Below are positions 1 to 8,945 of a stretch of 64,000 bases of DNA, one piece after another. Positions within the stretch are counted from its first letter, which is position 1. Each line of letters opens with the position of its first letter. A program made the position numbers and the translations under genes. The notes under the pieces are model-generated. The model was not told where the DNA came from. It saw only the letters and a program-made list of their open reading frames with translations, and did no database searches. The DNA is taken from contig JBAVVD010000007.1 of the NCBI GenBank assembly GCA_049697115.1, positions 27,883-91,882 on the forward strand. The letters are read 5' to 3'. This DNA is from JBAVVD01 sp049697115. GTDB lineage: Bacteria > Acidobacteriota > Aminicenantia > Aminicenantales > UBA4085.

Positions 1-363
1 ATGGGCCCCTTTAATTCCTCTCTCTTTATATTGACTCGTTTGGCACATATCACTTCTTCCATTATTGCATAAAAAACATTCTCCACATCCCCTTCGCACA
101 GTGGGAACAACAATATCCCCTTTTTTCAGCCGGGAAATATTGGCGCCGACCTGTTCGACCTCTCCAACCGCTTCATGCCCAATCACCAGAAAATCAAATC
201 CCTCAGGGAAAATCACGCGTTGATTGTCCCACAATTCTCTGTCTGTGCTGCAGATTCCTGTTTCAAGTGTTTTAACCAGAACTTCATCCGCTTGAATTGG
301 CGAAATGTCAATGTTCATTAATTCAAAATTTCTTTTGAACTTATTAAGAACAATCGATTTCAT
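1..363 (-). CDS. Glucose 1-dehydrogenase-like zinc MDR dehydrogenase, N-terminal part (cut by window edge)
   Basis: The gene runs off the left edge; about 121 N-terminal residues are visible. They have the GroES-like fold markers of zinc-dependent medium-chain dehydrogenases: a GICSTDRE segment with the catalytic-zinc Cys, an IGHEAVGEVE segment with the His-Glu pair, and a four-cysteine lobe (RRGCGECFLC, then C after 7 residues). The RRGCG...C...C order followed by a Y-x-ERGI stretch is closest to glucose 1-dehydrogenases of the MDR family, which oxidise aldoses with NAD(P). The ATG lies inside the 3' end of the upstream ROK kinase gene (ATGA overlap), so the two are probably translationally coupled and act on the same sugar. 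Cofactor specificity cannot be judged because the Rossmann domain is outside the window. Confidence 0.75.
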   Translation of the reverse strand, partial: MKSIVLNKFKRNFELMNIDISPIQADEVLVKTLETGICSTDRELWDNQRVIFPEGFDFLVIGHEAVGEVEQVGANISRLKKGDIVVPTVRRGCGECFLCNNGRSDMCQTSQYKERGIKGAH

Positions 364-1829
364 GGTTTTTCCCTTTCCGGCATTGATTGATAATTAAAAT
401 AAGAGAGATCTTTAAATATGAAGGCGGCTCCGATATTGGCAATTGTTCTTTCCTCATATTCCAATTTCTTAATCGTGACTCTCGAGGCCGAAGGCAATAT
501 GTATTTTTCGACTTCAGTATGCAAAAGATGTCCGGTATTGATTGGGCCTTTATCGGTGTAAAAACCTTCAATCATTCCTCCTCCCAGATAGATAATCTGA
601 GGATTGATGACATTGATGTAGTTGGCTATTCCAATGGCCAAATATTTAATATATTTTTTGACCACTTCGCACGCATAGTGTTCTCCCGCATGAAAAGCGA
701 GCGAGAAAAAATAGCTTGTTAATTCACCGTTTTTATCAAAATGGTCCGAAGAATGTTCTTTAAAAACACTCTCTTCCAATAATCTTTGATATTCTTCCTT
801 TTGTTTGATTGTCGCATAATCATGTTTGAGCCGGTCATATTCGTTGAAATTGAGTTTCTTGGCAATATTAATCATCCCATAGCTGGAACAATACATTTCC
901 CAATGGTGTCCTTCCTTCTCACACTTGCACAGGTCTCCCCTGAGAAGATCATAGCCCATTGAACAAATCGTCGTATGTCCGATCTCTCCGGCCATAAAAT
1001 CGTGGCCATAGAGCATCTGGTTGCCCAGAACAATGCCTGATCCTAAGCCATTTCCGACAAAGATACAGATGCCGTCATCAAAACGCATTCTTTTCCACAG
1101 ATAGCGGGTAGCGCATCTGACATCATTGTCTATCTTAATGCGGAAATCGTCTCTTAAAATCTCAGGGTGTTGAATGGAGCCCTGTAAATTTGTTCTTATG
1201 TGGCGTGAAAAATCATCGGTAAACGGCAAATTCACAATATTCGGGAACCCGGGAGATCGTATAAGTATACCTTCCTTGGGATTGACCTGGCCGGGAAGAC
1301 CTAAACCGAGGCCGTCAATTTGGTGGACATTTTTATCTTTGGCCTGCTGAGACACATCCGCAATGATCTTTCCTAACACTTGATAAATGTGGCCGATTTG
1401 TTGAGGAGTATTTTCTTCGCGATCTTTAACGATTTTCACGTCCGGACTGTTTGGATTATTTTTAAATTTATTATAGTCAATCAAACAATATTTAATTTTT
1501 AATCGGCCCAGGTCAATTCCAATAAAATATTGTCCGGGCAGTTCGGGCGGTTTTGGGAGTAATTCTTTTGATATACGAATGCCTATTTCTTTGCCGATCT
1601 CAATGCCGATTTTTTTGCCAATCTCTTTGCCTATCTCTATGCCAATCTCTTTCCCGATATCTTTCGCCTTCAGAAATGCAAATACCGCTATTCCGATATA
1701 AAACAAGGATCCCAATATGATCACTTGATAGATCTCAGGTATTCCGGATGCGTTCAGGCCGATGTAGAAACTGATAATACCGGCCAGCCACCCCAAAACC
1801 GAGAATACGATTTTTAAATTTTTACTCAT
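360..1829 (-). CDS. Membrane-anchored ROK-family sugar kinase
   Basis: The ROK kinase domain begins near residue 100: FIGIDLG phosphate loop, GLGLGLPGQV, DNDVRCA and the EIGH motif. It should phosphorylate a hexose with ATP. Ahead of it are about 90 unusual residues: two predicted membrane helices (about 6-24 and 34-54), then a tetrapeptide-like repeat of I-G-K/I-E units (about 58-86), probably a helical linker. The usual ROK zinc motif CxCGxxGCxE is altered: CKCEKEGHHWE has His where the third Cys normally sits. The ATG at 1829 is preferred over a TTG one codon upstream because an AAGGTGGGAG-like ribosome site precedes it. The 3' end overlaps the downstream dehydrogenase start. Kinase identity is confident; the substrate and the reason for membrane anchoring are unknown. 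Confidence 0.85.
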   Translation of the reverse strand: MSKNLKIVFSVLGWLAGIISFYIGLNASGIPEIYQVIILGSLFYIGIAVFAFLKAKDIGKEIGIEIGKEIGKKIGIEIGKEIGIRISKELLPKPPELPGQYFIGIDLGRLKIKYCLIDYNKFKNNPNSPDVKIVKDREENTPQQIGHIYQVLGKIIADVSQQAKDKNVHQIDGLGLGLPGQVNPKEGILIRSPGFPNIVNLPFTDDFSRHIRTNLQGSIQHPEILRDDFRIKIDNDVRCATRYLWKRMRFDDGICIFVGNGLGSGIVLGNQMLYGHDFMAGEIGHTTICSMGYDLLRGDLCKCEKEGHHWEMYCSSYGMINIAKKLNFNEYDRLKHDYATIKQKEEYQRLLEESVFKEHSSDHFDKNGELTSYFFSLAFHAGEHYACEVVKKYIKYLAIGIANYINVINPQIIYLGGGMIEGFYTDKGPINTGHLLHTEVEKYILPSASRVTIKKLEYEERTIANIGAAFIFKDLSYFNYQSMPEREKP

Positions 1830-2199
1830 CAATCTTCTCTCCCACCTTTCTCTTGTATTCCGGATATAAAAAGCGGAATTCTCTCATCTATTCAATTGGC
1901 TATCGGGCATGGAACACTTCGCGGCATCGATTCTTCCTTGCCGAGCCCTCTTCGTTCCCAAGTAATTTTTTCCCTTATATCACAAAATCCCGTTGGATTC
2001 AAACACGAGACTCAGACCCGGCCAATGGGGGAGCAAATAAGAAGTAAAAAGAATTGTGGATACGACTGAGGATTATATGTTAATCTTAAATAGACTCTTT
2101 TTTGCCGGCTGGAGAGAGCCCCAAGCCATAAAGATCATCACCCCCTTTTGCTAAACAGCCGGCCGTCGCTCGGGGACGGCGCTTCTGAATGGCTAAAGC
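1830..2199. other. Non-coding stretch with an inverted repeat
   Basis: No convincing gene is present. An 8-bp perfect inverted repeat, GCCGGCTG (2104-2111) and CAGCCGGC (2156-2163), encloses about 44 bases, and a smaller CCGTC/GACGG hairpin lies just to its right. Both fall between the stop of the redoxin gene and the start of the ROK gene on the minus strand. They could end redoxin transcription or form a leader structure for the ROK gene, but the T-run is on the wrong side for a standard minus-strand terminator. No known riboswitch was recognised. Confidence 0.4.
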
Positions 2200-2928
2200 C
2201 TATTTACTTTTGTTGATCTGTTCCAGAGTCTGAAAAAGATATTCGTAACTCGGACGGTCCCAGGTATTCTGTCCGATATACTTAAACTGAAGGGTGCCGT
2301 TTTTATCGACTATAAACACGCTGGTGATGCACTGGTCCACTTTACTTCCGCCCCATTCCGCGGCAAAAATTCCCAGGCCCTTCGACACCTTTCTTTCCGC
2401 ATCGATGAGGATGGGAAAGGGAGTGGGGACATCCCCTTTGTTCATGTGCAGGTCTTTCGGGAAGCCTCGCTTCGAACGCTCCAATCGGGCTTTTCCCTGT
2501 TCGTCCAATTTCTCCAAATCAGCGGGATATTTCCAGGTCTTGATTTTTTCGAGCTGGTCGGGATTGCTCTCCAGCCACTGCTGGACAATATCCGTTGTGT
2601 AGGGGAAGACATATACGACCTCCACCTGATATTTCTGCCGGATCTGCGCGGTCTTCTCGAAATCCACCAGCTCGGCATATTTGTAGTTGTCGATGGTGCA
2701 CCAGCGGCCTTCGGCAGCCAGCCCCCTGGGGAAAATGAGAAGGATGTTCTTGCCCTTCAGGTTGGAGAGCGTAAAGTCTCCTCCATGCAGGAGAGGAAGC
2801 GTGAAGTCGGGCATAGGCTGTCCCACGGTGACCGGCCGGATCTCTGTTTCCTGAGCAATCAATAGAGAACCGGCCAGGGCCAGAGACAGTGAAAGGACCG
2901 TCCAGATCGCATTTTTTCCTTTCTTCAT
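2200..2928 (-). CDS. Secreted redoxin / AhpC-TSA-like thioredoxin-fold protein
   Basis: A 242-residue protein with a Sec signal peptide (charged KKGK start, hydrophobic core to about residue 25). It then shows the AhpC/TSA pattern: G-Q-P-M-P-DFTLPLLHGG, the LKGKNILLIFPR strand, and one conserved Cys in a GRWCTID segment at the peroxidatic position. The usual TxxC context is replaced by a longer loop, so it may be a divergent peroxiredoxin or a general thiol oxidoreductase outside the cytoplasm. A C-terminal SVFIVDKNGTLQFKYIG segment is typical of the fold. AAAGGAGA precedes the ATG. It stands alone on its strand. Confidence 0.75.
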   Translation of the reverse strand: MKKGKNAIWTVLSLSLALAGSLLIAQETEIRPVTVGQPMPDFTLPLLHGGDFTLSNLKGKNILLIFPRGLAAEGRWCTIDNYKYAELVDFEKTAQIRQKYQVEVVYVFPYTTDIVQQWLESNPDQLEKIKTWKYPADLEKLDEQGKARLERSKRGFPKDLHMNKGDVPTPFPILIDAERKVSKGLGIFAAEWGGSKVDQCITSVFIVDKNGTLQFKYIGQNTWDRPSYEYLFQTLEQINKSK

Positions 2929-3113
2929 GGGATTCTCCTTTAAAGCGTTTTATCCATTTCCGAGAATTTTTATTTTTTGATTTCTCTGCATCAATTGTTC
3001 TTTTCGGGATTCCAGTGAGGATTTCTTTAGTATAGGAGAGAGATCGGAAAAGTCAAGGTGGAAAAGGAGCCCGAAGCGGCTCTCCCTCTCAATTGACAGG
3101 TGGAATAATCGCA

Positions 3114-3560
3114 ATGATTTTGTTAGAATTTTACGGCGGGTGGTTTCTTGTGCATGCCCTGACCATTACAGCTGAACTTTCCGAGATTGAAAAAGCCCGG
3201 CGGTTTCTTCACGAAAGCCTTGCCGGCCTGGACATTTCCGAGGAAGATTCCTACAAAATCGAGCTGTCTCTGGTAGAGATGTGCACCAACATCATCACCT
3301 ACGGCTATCCCAAGGAAAAAGGAAGGATTGACCTCCGCACCTGGCATCAGGGGGAGAAAGTCTATGTGGAAATCCAGGACAGCGGAATTCCCTTTGATCC
3401 CAGAAAGGCCAAGACGCCCGACCTGGGGAAAAACCTGTGCACCGGAAAAAAGGGGGGGCTGGGAATTTTCCTGTCCCGTCAGATGATGGACGGATTCGAC
3501 TATAAACGGGAAAACGGCAAGAATATTCTCACTATGTATAAGAAAATTAAGAGAAATTGA
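3114..3560 (+). CDS. RsbW-like anti-sigma factor / Ser-Thr kinase ATPase
   Basis: A GHKL ATPase of the HATPase_c_2 type: an N-box (VEMCTNIITYGY) with the Mg-binding Asn, a G1 box (IQDSGIPFDP) and a GGLGIFL G2 segment. Such proteins bind sigma factors or phosphorylate STAS antagonists. Start choice is uncertain. ATG 3114 follows AGGTGG by 10 bases. GTG 3150 follows GGGTGG by a shorter gap and would remove a non-family-like N-terminus (MILLEFYGGWFL). It converges on the SpoIIE-type phosphatase gene with 60 bases between stops, and these two families normally work together in partner switching. No STAS protein or sigma factor gene is visible nearby. Confidence 0.85.
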   Translation: MILLEFYGGWFLVHALTITAELSEIEKARRFLHESLAGLDISEEDSYKIELSLVEMCTNIITYGYPKEKGRIDLRTWHQGEKVYVEIQDSGIPFDPRKAKTPDLGKNLCTGKKGGLGIFLSRQMMDGFDYKRENGKNILTMYKKIKRN

Positions 3561-3620
3561 GGCGCCGTCTTTGTCCTGCCTGTCAGTCGCTTCAGAAGAT
3601 TCTCTGACGGTAAATTGGGG

Positions 3621-5297
3621 CTAGGCTTTTCTTTTGATGACGACCAGGGTCCTGTCATCGGCCGGATCAGCGCCCGAAGTGAACGAATAGAGGTCACTGC
3701 GTATTTTCTCGATCAGTCCCTGAGCGGGCAGGCCCCTGTTCTTCCGCAGCAGGTGAATGAGCCGCTCAGTTGAGAATTCTTCATTCTGCGCGTTGCGGCT
3801 TTCCGTAATACCGTCCGTGAACAGAAGGGCTGTGTCTCCGGAGTTGAGGACGGCCGTTTGGGATTTGTACGTGACCGAAGGCAGCATGCCCAGGCAGAGG
3901 CCGCAGCTTTCCAGGGCCTGTATTTTCCCGGCATCGTCGAGAATGAGGGGGGGATTGTGCCCCGCATTGACGTACCGGAGCTCTCCTGTTTTTTTATTCA
4001 ATTCACAAAAGAAAAATGTGATGAAGGAATTGATGGCTGAACTGAGATGGACAAAATCGTTGAGCCTGGCGGTCATTCCCTCCATATCGTAACGGGCATG
4101 AATCTCCGAATGGAGCGCGGCCCTGAGCGAAGCCATCAGAAGGGAAGCGCTCACTCCTTTTCCGGAGACATCGGCGATGGCGATCCCCAGCCGGTGGGAG
4201 CCGATGGGAATATAATCATAATAATCTCCGCCCACCTGATAGCAGGGGATGTTTTTTCCGGCAATTTCAAAATTTTCGCAGGAAGGATTTTCTTTGGGCA
4301 GAAAATCCTTCTGGATCTGCGCGGCGAGCTGAAGTTCCTTATCCATCTTTTCTTTCTCGATGGAGGTCTCGATCAAAAGCGCATTTTCGATCTTGATCGC
4401 GGCCAGGTTTGAGAGGAGAGTTAAGAGCCTCAGGTCATCATCGTTAAACGGCTCCAGAAGTGAAATTCTGTCGGCGTAAATGATGCCGATGATTTCTTTG
4501 TTGTTCCAGAGCGGCACGCACATGGCGGAATGGATTCCGGATTGAATGATGCTGTCCTTGGCGCTGAAGCGCGGGTCGAGCAGGGCATCCGATGTAAGGA
4601 CGGCGAGCTGTTTCTCAACGGCCATGTTCATGATGCTCTGGCTGACCTGAATTTTTTGGTTCTGGAGGCGCTTGTTGTTGATGCGGACCACCCGGGGGAT
4701 GAGCTGGACCGGATTGCCTTCCTTGAGCATTAAGACACCCCTGTCCATCGGCAGGTGCTCGCAGATAAGGTCCATGATGTACGCCAGGAGTTCATTTAAA
4801 GGCTTGTGGAGAACGAGGGCCTGACTGACTTCGCTGAGAATGGAAACGACTCTGTGCTCGGCCTTTATTTTTTCCAGATCAAAGAGCGGCACGGACGCTT
4901 TGGCCGTGGTCTTGGCCGGGGGCTTTTTAAGAATTTCTTTGAGATGGATGATGGTGTTAACGTTGGTTGTGGAAGTCAGTGCATCGGTCACTTCCACATC
5001 GGCGGCGAGCGGTTTATCGAAGATAATCCGGACGGAGCCGATCAGAATCTCATCTCCGTTTTTCAGCTTGGTTTCGGCCCTAATTTTTTTGCCATTGACG
5101 AATGTTCCGTTCTTGCTGGCATCGTCTTTGATCAGGTAGCCGGATTCTGTCCGGGCAATGGCGGCATGGTGGTTTGAGCAAAAAGGATCCGTAATGCATA
5201 TTTCGTTGTCCTCGGCACGGCCGATAGATGTTTTCTCTTTTTCCAGAGAGTAGGAGAAGAAATCTCCATCTTTGGGGTAAATAAATAAAACTGGCAT
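3621..5297 (-). CDS. FHA-GAF-SpoIIE (PP2C-type) phosphatase
   Basis: A 558-residue soluble protein with three domains in order. An N-terminal FHA domain (about 1-95) has the GR of the phosphothreonine pocket, DDASKNGTFVNGK, and SNHH in place of SRxH. A GAF domain spans about 150-310. A SpoIIE/RsbU-type PP2C domain lies at about 340-558, with QVGGDYYDY, IADVSGKGVSASLLMA and LLFTDGITE metal-binding motifs. By family it dephosphorylates a STAS anti-anti-sigma factor in response to a signal on the GAF domain and a phosphoprotein on the FHA domain. The facing RsbW-like gene is the obvious opposing kinase. The FHA domain also links it in theme to the kinase cluster at 20.8-26.1 kb. Confidence 0.9.
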   Translation of the reverse strand: MPVLFIYPKDGDFFSYSLEKEKTSIGRAEDNEICITDPFCSNHHAAIARTESGYLIKDDASKNGTFVNGKKIRAETKLKNGDEILIGSVRIIFDKPLAADVEVTDALTSTTNVNTIIHLKEILKKPPAKTTAKASVPLFDLEKIKAEHRVVSILSEVSQALVLHKPLNELLAYIMDLICEHLPMDRGVLMLKEGNPVQLIPRVVRINNKRLQNQKIQVSQSIMNMAVEKQLAVLTSDALLDPRFSAKDSIIQSGIHSAMCVPLWNNKEIIGIIYADRISLLEPFNDDDLRLLTLLSNLAAIKIENALLIETSIEKEKMDKELQLAAQIQKDFLPKENPSCENFEIAGKNIPCYQVGGDYYDYIPIGSHRLGIAIADVSGKGVSASLLMASLRAALHSEIHARYDMEGMTARLNDFVHLSSAINSFITFFFCELNKKTGELRYVNAGHNPPLILDDAGKIQALESCGLCLGMLPSVTYKSQTAVLNSGDTALLFTDGITESRNAQNEEFSTERLIHLLRKNRGLPAQGLIEKIRSDLYSFTSGADPADDRTLVVIKRKA

Positions 5298-5492
5298 CCG
5301 CGCTCGTTGGCTTCATTATAATCCCATGAGAGAGGGGATTTCAAGAGCCCGTCCGGAAAGACGGCCCCGGGGAAGGGCTGAGCGGGGGCACAATGACGGC
5401 TTTTCTGTATTGAACTTTGTCGGCTCTTTTTCTAAAATAGCGGCAGACTTCTGGTTTCGATTGAAATCAATCTCTGGAGGAGGGACTGTCCT

Positions 5493-6440
5493 ATGATAGA
5501 AGTGAGCGGTCAAGTATCCGCCGTTAAAAAATGGATCGTTGCCGCCCGGCCTTGGGCTCTACCGGCTTCGACCATGCCTGTAATCTTTGGAACCTCCCTG
5601 GCCGTTGTCATCGGAAAGGCTTCTCTCGATGGCGTTCGTTTTCTTCTGGCCTTTCTCGCCATGGTCATTCTCCATACGGCCGCCAACATGCGTAGCGATG
5701 TGTTTGACTTCAAGCGCGGCCTGGACAGGGATGTCACTCCTGTCAGCGGCGCCATTGTCAGAGGCTGGCTTTCGCCGAAAGCGGTGGCTGCAGGAGCCTC
5801 TGTATTGTTTGTCGTGGGAACGGCCATAGGCCTGATTCTCGTCTGGATGACGGGACCGGCCCTGCTCGTCGTCGGCGTCATCGGCATGGCTATCGGTGTG
5901 TTTTATCCCACACTTAAATATCATGCCCTTGGGGATTTGGCCGTTTTTTTAAACTTCGGAATTCTCGGCTCTCTGGGAGCATGGATTGTTCAGGCGGGAC
6001 GGTTTTCCTGGATTCCCGTTATCTGGACCATCCCGATGGCCATGCTTGTCAGCGCGATTCTCCATGCCAACAACTGGAGGGATTCGGTTTCGGATGCGGA
6101 AAGAAAGATTACGACCATGGCCCTCCTGCTTAAAGACAGGGGAGCGCTTTTTTATTACGGATTCCTCATCTTCGGGCCCTTTGGGCTGGTATTCGCTCTG
6201 GCGCTCATTCCGAGGCTCGTTTCCGATTCTCTCAAGTCCATGCCGCTGACTTTTGTCATAGTTCTGCTGGCGCTTCCCCAGGCCATAAAACTCTGGAGGC
6301 GGGCCGTCCGCCGGCATGCGCCGCGGCATCCTCTGGATTTTGTCGTTCTTGACGGCGCCACGTCCCAGTTCAATCTGGTCTTCGGGCTGTTATGCACGGC
6401 CGCTCTCTGGCTTCGATTTATTTTAAACTTATTTGTTTAA
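5493..6440 (+). CDS. menA: UbiA-family prenyltransferase, likely 1,4-dihydroxy-2-naphthoate polyprenyltransferase
   Basis: A 315-residue integral membrane protein with about eight hydrophobic segments. It carries both Asp-rich UbiA motifs: the first around residues 65-80 (NMRSDVFDFKRGLD), the second around 193 (NNWRDSVSDAE). The A-R-P-W-x-LPAS start and NNxRD second motif favour MenA, which attaches the prenyl tail to dihydroxynaphthoate at the cytoplasmic membrane. GGAGG lies upstream of the ATG. The next two genes encode a quinone-type redox complex, which supports menaquinone as the product. Other UbiA substrates cannot be excluded. Confidence 0.75.
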   Translation: MIEVSGQVSAVKKWIVAARPWALPASTMPVIFGTSLAVVIGKASLDGVRFLLAFLAMVILHTAANMRSDVFDFKRGLDRDVTPVSGAIVRGWLSPKAVAAGASVLFVVGTAIGLILVWMTGPALLVVGVIGMAIGVFYPTLKYHALGDLAVFLNFGILGSLGAWIVQAGRFSWIPVIWTIPMAMLVSAILHANNWRDSVSDAERKITTMALLLKDRGALFYYGFLIFGPFGLVFALALIPRLVSDSLKSMPLTFVIVLLALPQAIKLWRRAVRRHAPRHPLDFVVLDGATSQFNLVFGLLCTAALWLRFILNLFV

Positions 6441-6567
6441 ATCAAAATTGAATAATTGGGAACACAATACTCATTTCCCCAATTTACATTTATAGTATAA
6501 TAACGCTTAAACAAATTCTGCTGTGCCCCAAGGAAAATCAAAATTCACGGCCGGATGAGAAGGATAA

Positions 6568-7269
6568 ATGAGTAATTTTCTGCATGTCCTGGAGAATGAA
6601 GTTCAAATCGCCGCCCTGATTTTTATGGGAACGGTCTATGTCTTTCGCCTCATCTGGCTGTTCAGATTCAGTTTCCAGAAAGAGAGAACCTATCCGGCGG
6701 GAGACGAGAGAGCCGGCATTTTCTATTCCCTGATGAATGTCGCCATGCCCTCGGCCATGGAGTCCACCCGAAGAAAGCGCGGATTTTATGCCCAGTTTGT
6801 CATTTTTCATGTCGGGGTGGCGGCGGCCATCAGCGCCACGTTCATCATTCCGTACGGACCCGCCCTTTTTGAAGTCGCGATCGCCGTCTGGCTTTTCCGG
6901 ATCGTCATTGGAGCGGCTTTGATCGTCGGCCTGATGCGGCTTTTCCGGCGGATCAAGAATCCGGCCGTTCGGCTCATCAGCACAGCGGACGACTATTTTT
7001 CGTTGAGTCTGATGATTCTCTTTTTTGCCGCCGGTTTTCTGGCTGTTTCGAACGACTATCAAAACGCCGAATGGCCGCTGGTTCTGTTTTTTGCTCTGAC
7101 CGTCTTTTTTCTCGTCTATGTTCCTTTCTCCAAGATCTGTCATTATCTTTACTATCCATTCCTGCGGTTTTTTCTGGGAAAGACGATGGGCCACCGGGGC
7201 ACTTTTCCGCCGAGGCACAAGCGTGAACAGGACGCTGAATACACGGAGCCTTCCTCCCATGCGTATTAG
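6568..7269 (+). CDS. NarI/DsrM-like membrane cytochrome b subunit
   Basis: A 233-residue protein with about five hydrophobic helices and His residues within or beside them (for example QFVIFHVGVAAA and SKICHYLYYPF), as in nitrate reductase gamma and DsrM/HdrE-type quinone-reactive subunits. The directly following gene encodes an HdrD/DsrK-like Fe-S subunit, which is the usual pairing for this family: the membrane subunit exchanges electrons with menaquinone and passes them to the Fe-S partner. GAGAAGGATAA precedes the ATG. No NarG, NarH or sulfite-reductase gene is nearby, so a nitrate reductase role is unlikely. Confidence 0.7.
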   Translation: MSNFLHVLENEVQIAALIFMGTVYVFRLIWLFRFSFQKERTYPAGDERAGIFYSLMNVAMPSAMESTRRKRGFYAQFVIFHVGVAAAISATFIIPYGPALFEVAIAVWLFRIVIGAALIVGLMRLFRRIKNPAVRLISTADDYFSLSLMILFFAAGFLAVSNDYQNAEWPLVLFFALTVFFLVYVPFSKICHYLYYPFLRFFLGKTMGHRGTFPPRHKREQDAEYTEPSSHAY

Positions 7270-7322
7270 GCAGATGGCGTTTGCGGATTCTGCCCATGAG
7301 GGCCTGCCAGTGGAGAACTGAT

Positions 7323-8741
7323 TTGGGCCGAGAAAAAGTGGATACCGACAAAGTTCTGAATTCTCCCCTGGAAACCGCGTCCCAGGAGAAGGCCCGGCGG
7401 GATCAGCTGGGCAGCGTCGTCGGCGGAAAGCTCAAACTCTATGATCCTCAGGCGGATAACATTAAAAAGCTGCTCGACCTTCTCAGCCGGAGAATCAACC
7501 GGTTTTTAGCGGTCTCCATGCTGGGCTGTGTTCACTGCGGATTGTGCGCGGAAGCCTGCCATTATTCCCTGGCCCGGCCGGATGACCCGAAAATGACTCC
7601 GGCCTATAAGGCGGACCAGGTCCGGCGCATATTCAAAAGACATTTGGACTGGACCGGACGGATTATTCCCTGGTGGGTCCATGCCCGATACCCGGCGGAT
7701 GATGCTGATCTCAACCGTCTGAAAAACATCGTCTTCGGAATGTGCAGCGGGTGCCGGCGGTGCACTCTGAACTGTCCGATGGGAGTGGATACGGCTTCAA
7801 TCATCCGGTTTGCCCGCGGGCTTCTCACCGAACTGGGAATAGTCCCGGAGGGCGTATTCAATGTGAGCCGCGACCAATGGGAGACCGGGAATCAGATGGC
7901 TGTCACGGAGCAGGATTATCTGGAAACCCTGGAATGGATGGAAGAAGAGGTGCGGGCCGAGCTTCAGGATGCGAATGTCAAAATCCCGGTGGACCAAACA
8001 GGCTGCGATTTCATGTATGCCATCAATCCGAGAGAGGTCAAGTTCGATCCGCGCTCCATAGCCAATGCGGCTAAAGTCTTCCATTTGGCCGGCGAGAAAT
8101 GGACTCTGCCCAAATGGGGTTGGGACCAGACCAATTTCGGTCTCTTTTCAGGCGACGATAATTTGGGCGGATATTCGGCCAGAAATGTCTATGAGGCGGC
8201 GGTCCGGCTGAAAGCCAAACGCCTTGTCATCTCCGAATGCGGCCACGGCTACCGCTCCACCCGCTGGGAAGGCTATAACTGGGCGGATTTCAGCCAGAAC
8301 CTGCCGGCCGAGTCCGTTGTCGTCACCCTCATACGCTACATCCAGGAGGGCCGCATTCGCGTGGACCCCTCAAAAAATCCGGATCCGGTCACTTTCCATG
8401 ATTCCTGCAACATTGCCCGCTCCGGAGACCTGACCGAGGAGCCGCGCCGGGTGCTCCGGCGGGTCTGCGCGGACTTCCGCGAGATGCATCCCAACCGCAC
8501 AGAGAATTTTTGCTGCACCGGAGGGGGCGGCCTTCTCTCCATGGCCGAGTACCGGCCGCTGCGCCTCGAGGTGGCCAAAATCAAAGCCGACCAGCTCAAA
8601 GCCACAGGCGCCAAATCAGTCTGCACCATGTGCCACAACTGCGTGGACGGACTGACGGATGTCATCAAGCACTACGCATTGAACATGAAAGTGGTTCAGA
8701 TTTTGGACCTTGTGGCCGGGGCATTGGTTCTGCCTGAATAA
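7323..8741 (+). CDS. HdrD/DsrK-like Fe-S oxidoreductase (CCG domain)
   Basis: A soluble Fe-S protein with two ferredoxin-type 4Fe-4S motifs (CVHCGLCAEAC and CSGCRRCTLNCP). The C-terminal half carries a CCG-type cysteine region: HDSCNIARSG, then FCCTGGGGLL, then CTMCHNC. This is the heterodisulfide-reductase catalytic subunit pattern, where a non-cubane cluster reduces a disulfide-like substrate. I chose TTG 7323 because GGAGA lies 5 bases upstream; ATG 7296 and TTG 7281 are in-frame alternatives without a clear ribosome site. It follows the cytochrome-b-like gene by about 50 bases and probably forms a two-subunit menaquinol-linked complex with it. The physiological substrate is unknown. Confidence 0.8.
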   Translation: MGREKVDTDKVLNSPLETASQEKARRDQLGSVVGGKLKLYDPQADNIKKLLDLLSRRINRFLAVSMLGCVHCGLCAEACHYSLARPDDPKMTPAYKADQVRRIFKRHLDWTGRIIPWWVHARYPADDADLNRLKNIVFGMCSGCRRCTLNCPMGVDTASIIRFARGLLTELGIVPEGVFNVSRDQWETGNQMAVTEQDYLETLEWMEEEVRAELQDANVKIPVDQTGCDFMYAINPREVKFDPRSIANAAKVFHLAGEKWTLPKWGWDQTNFGLFSGDDNLGGYSARNVYEAAVRLKAKRLVISECGHGYRSTRWEGYNWADFSQNLPAESVVVTLIRYIQEGRIRVDPSKNPDPVTFHDSCNIARSGDLTEEPRRVLRRVCADFREMHPNRTENFCCTGGGGLLSMAEYRPLRLEVAKIKADQLKATGAKSVCTMCHNCVDGLTDVIKHYALNMKVVQILDLVAGALVLPE

Positions 8742-8945
8742 ACCGGCGGCATGTGCTCCTCCAGGCAATAAAAAAAGCGACAGTGAGCTTGCCTGTCTCC
8801 GGTCATTCCGGGAATAAGGTCTATACTTAAAGCCTCACTTTTAATTACAATACAATTGTGGAAACCAATAATGTTTTTAAAGTGTTCATTTTTCAAGCCG
8901 GCCGGAGATAGGGATTTTTTCTCGCTGGCATAAGGAGGCGGAGTC

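Noticed and set aside
1853..2047. Possible small plus-strand gene
   Set aside because: 64 residues with no ribosome site and no family-like sequence.
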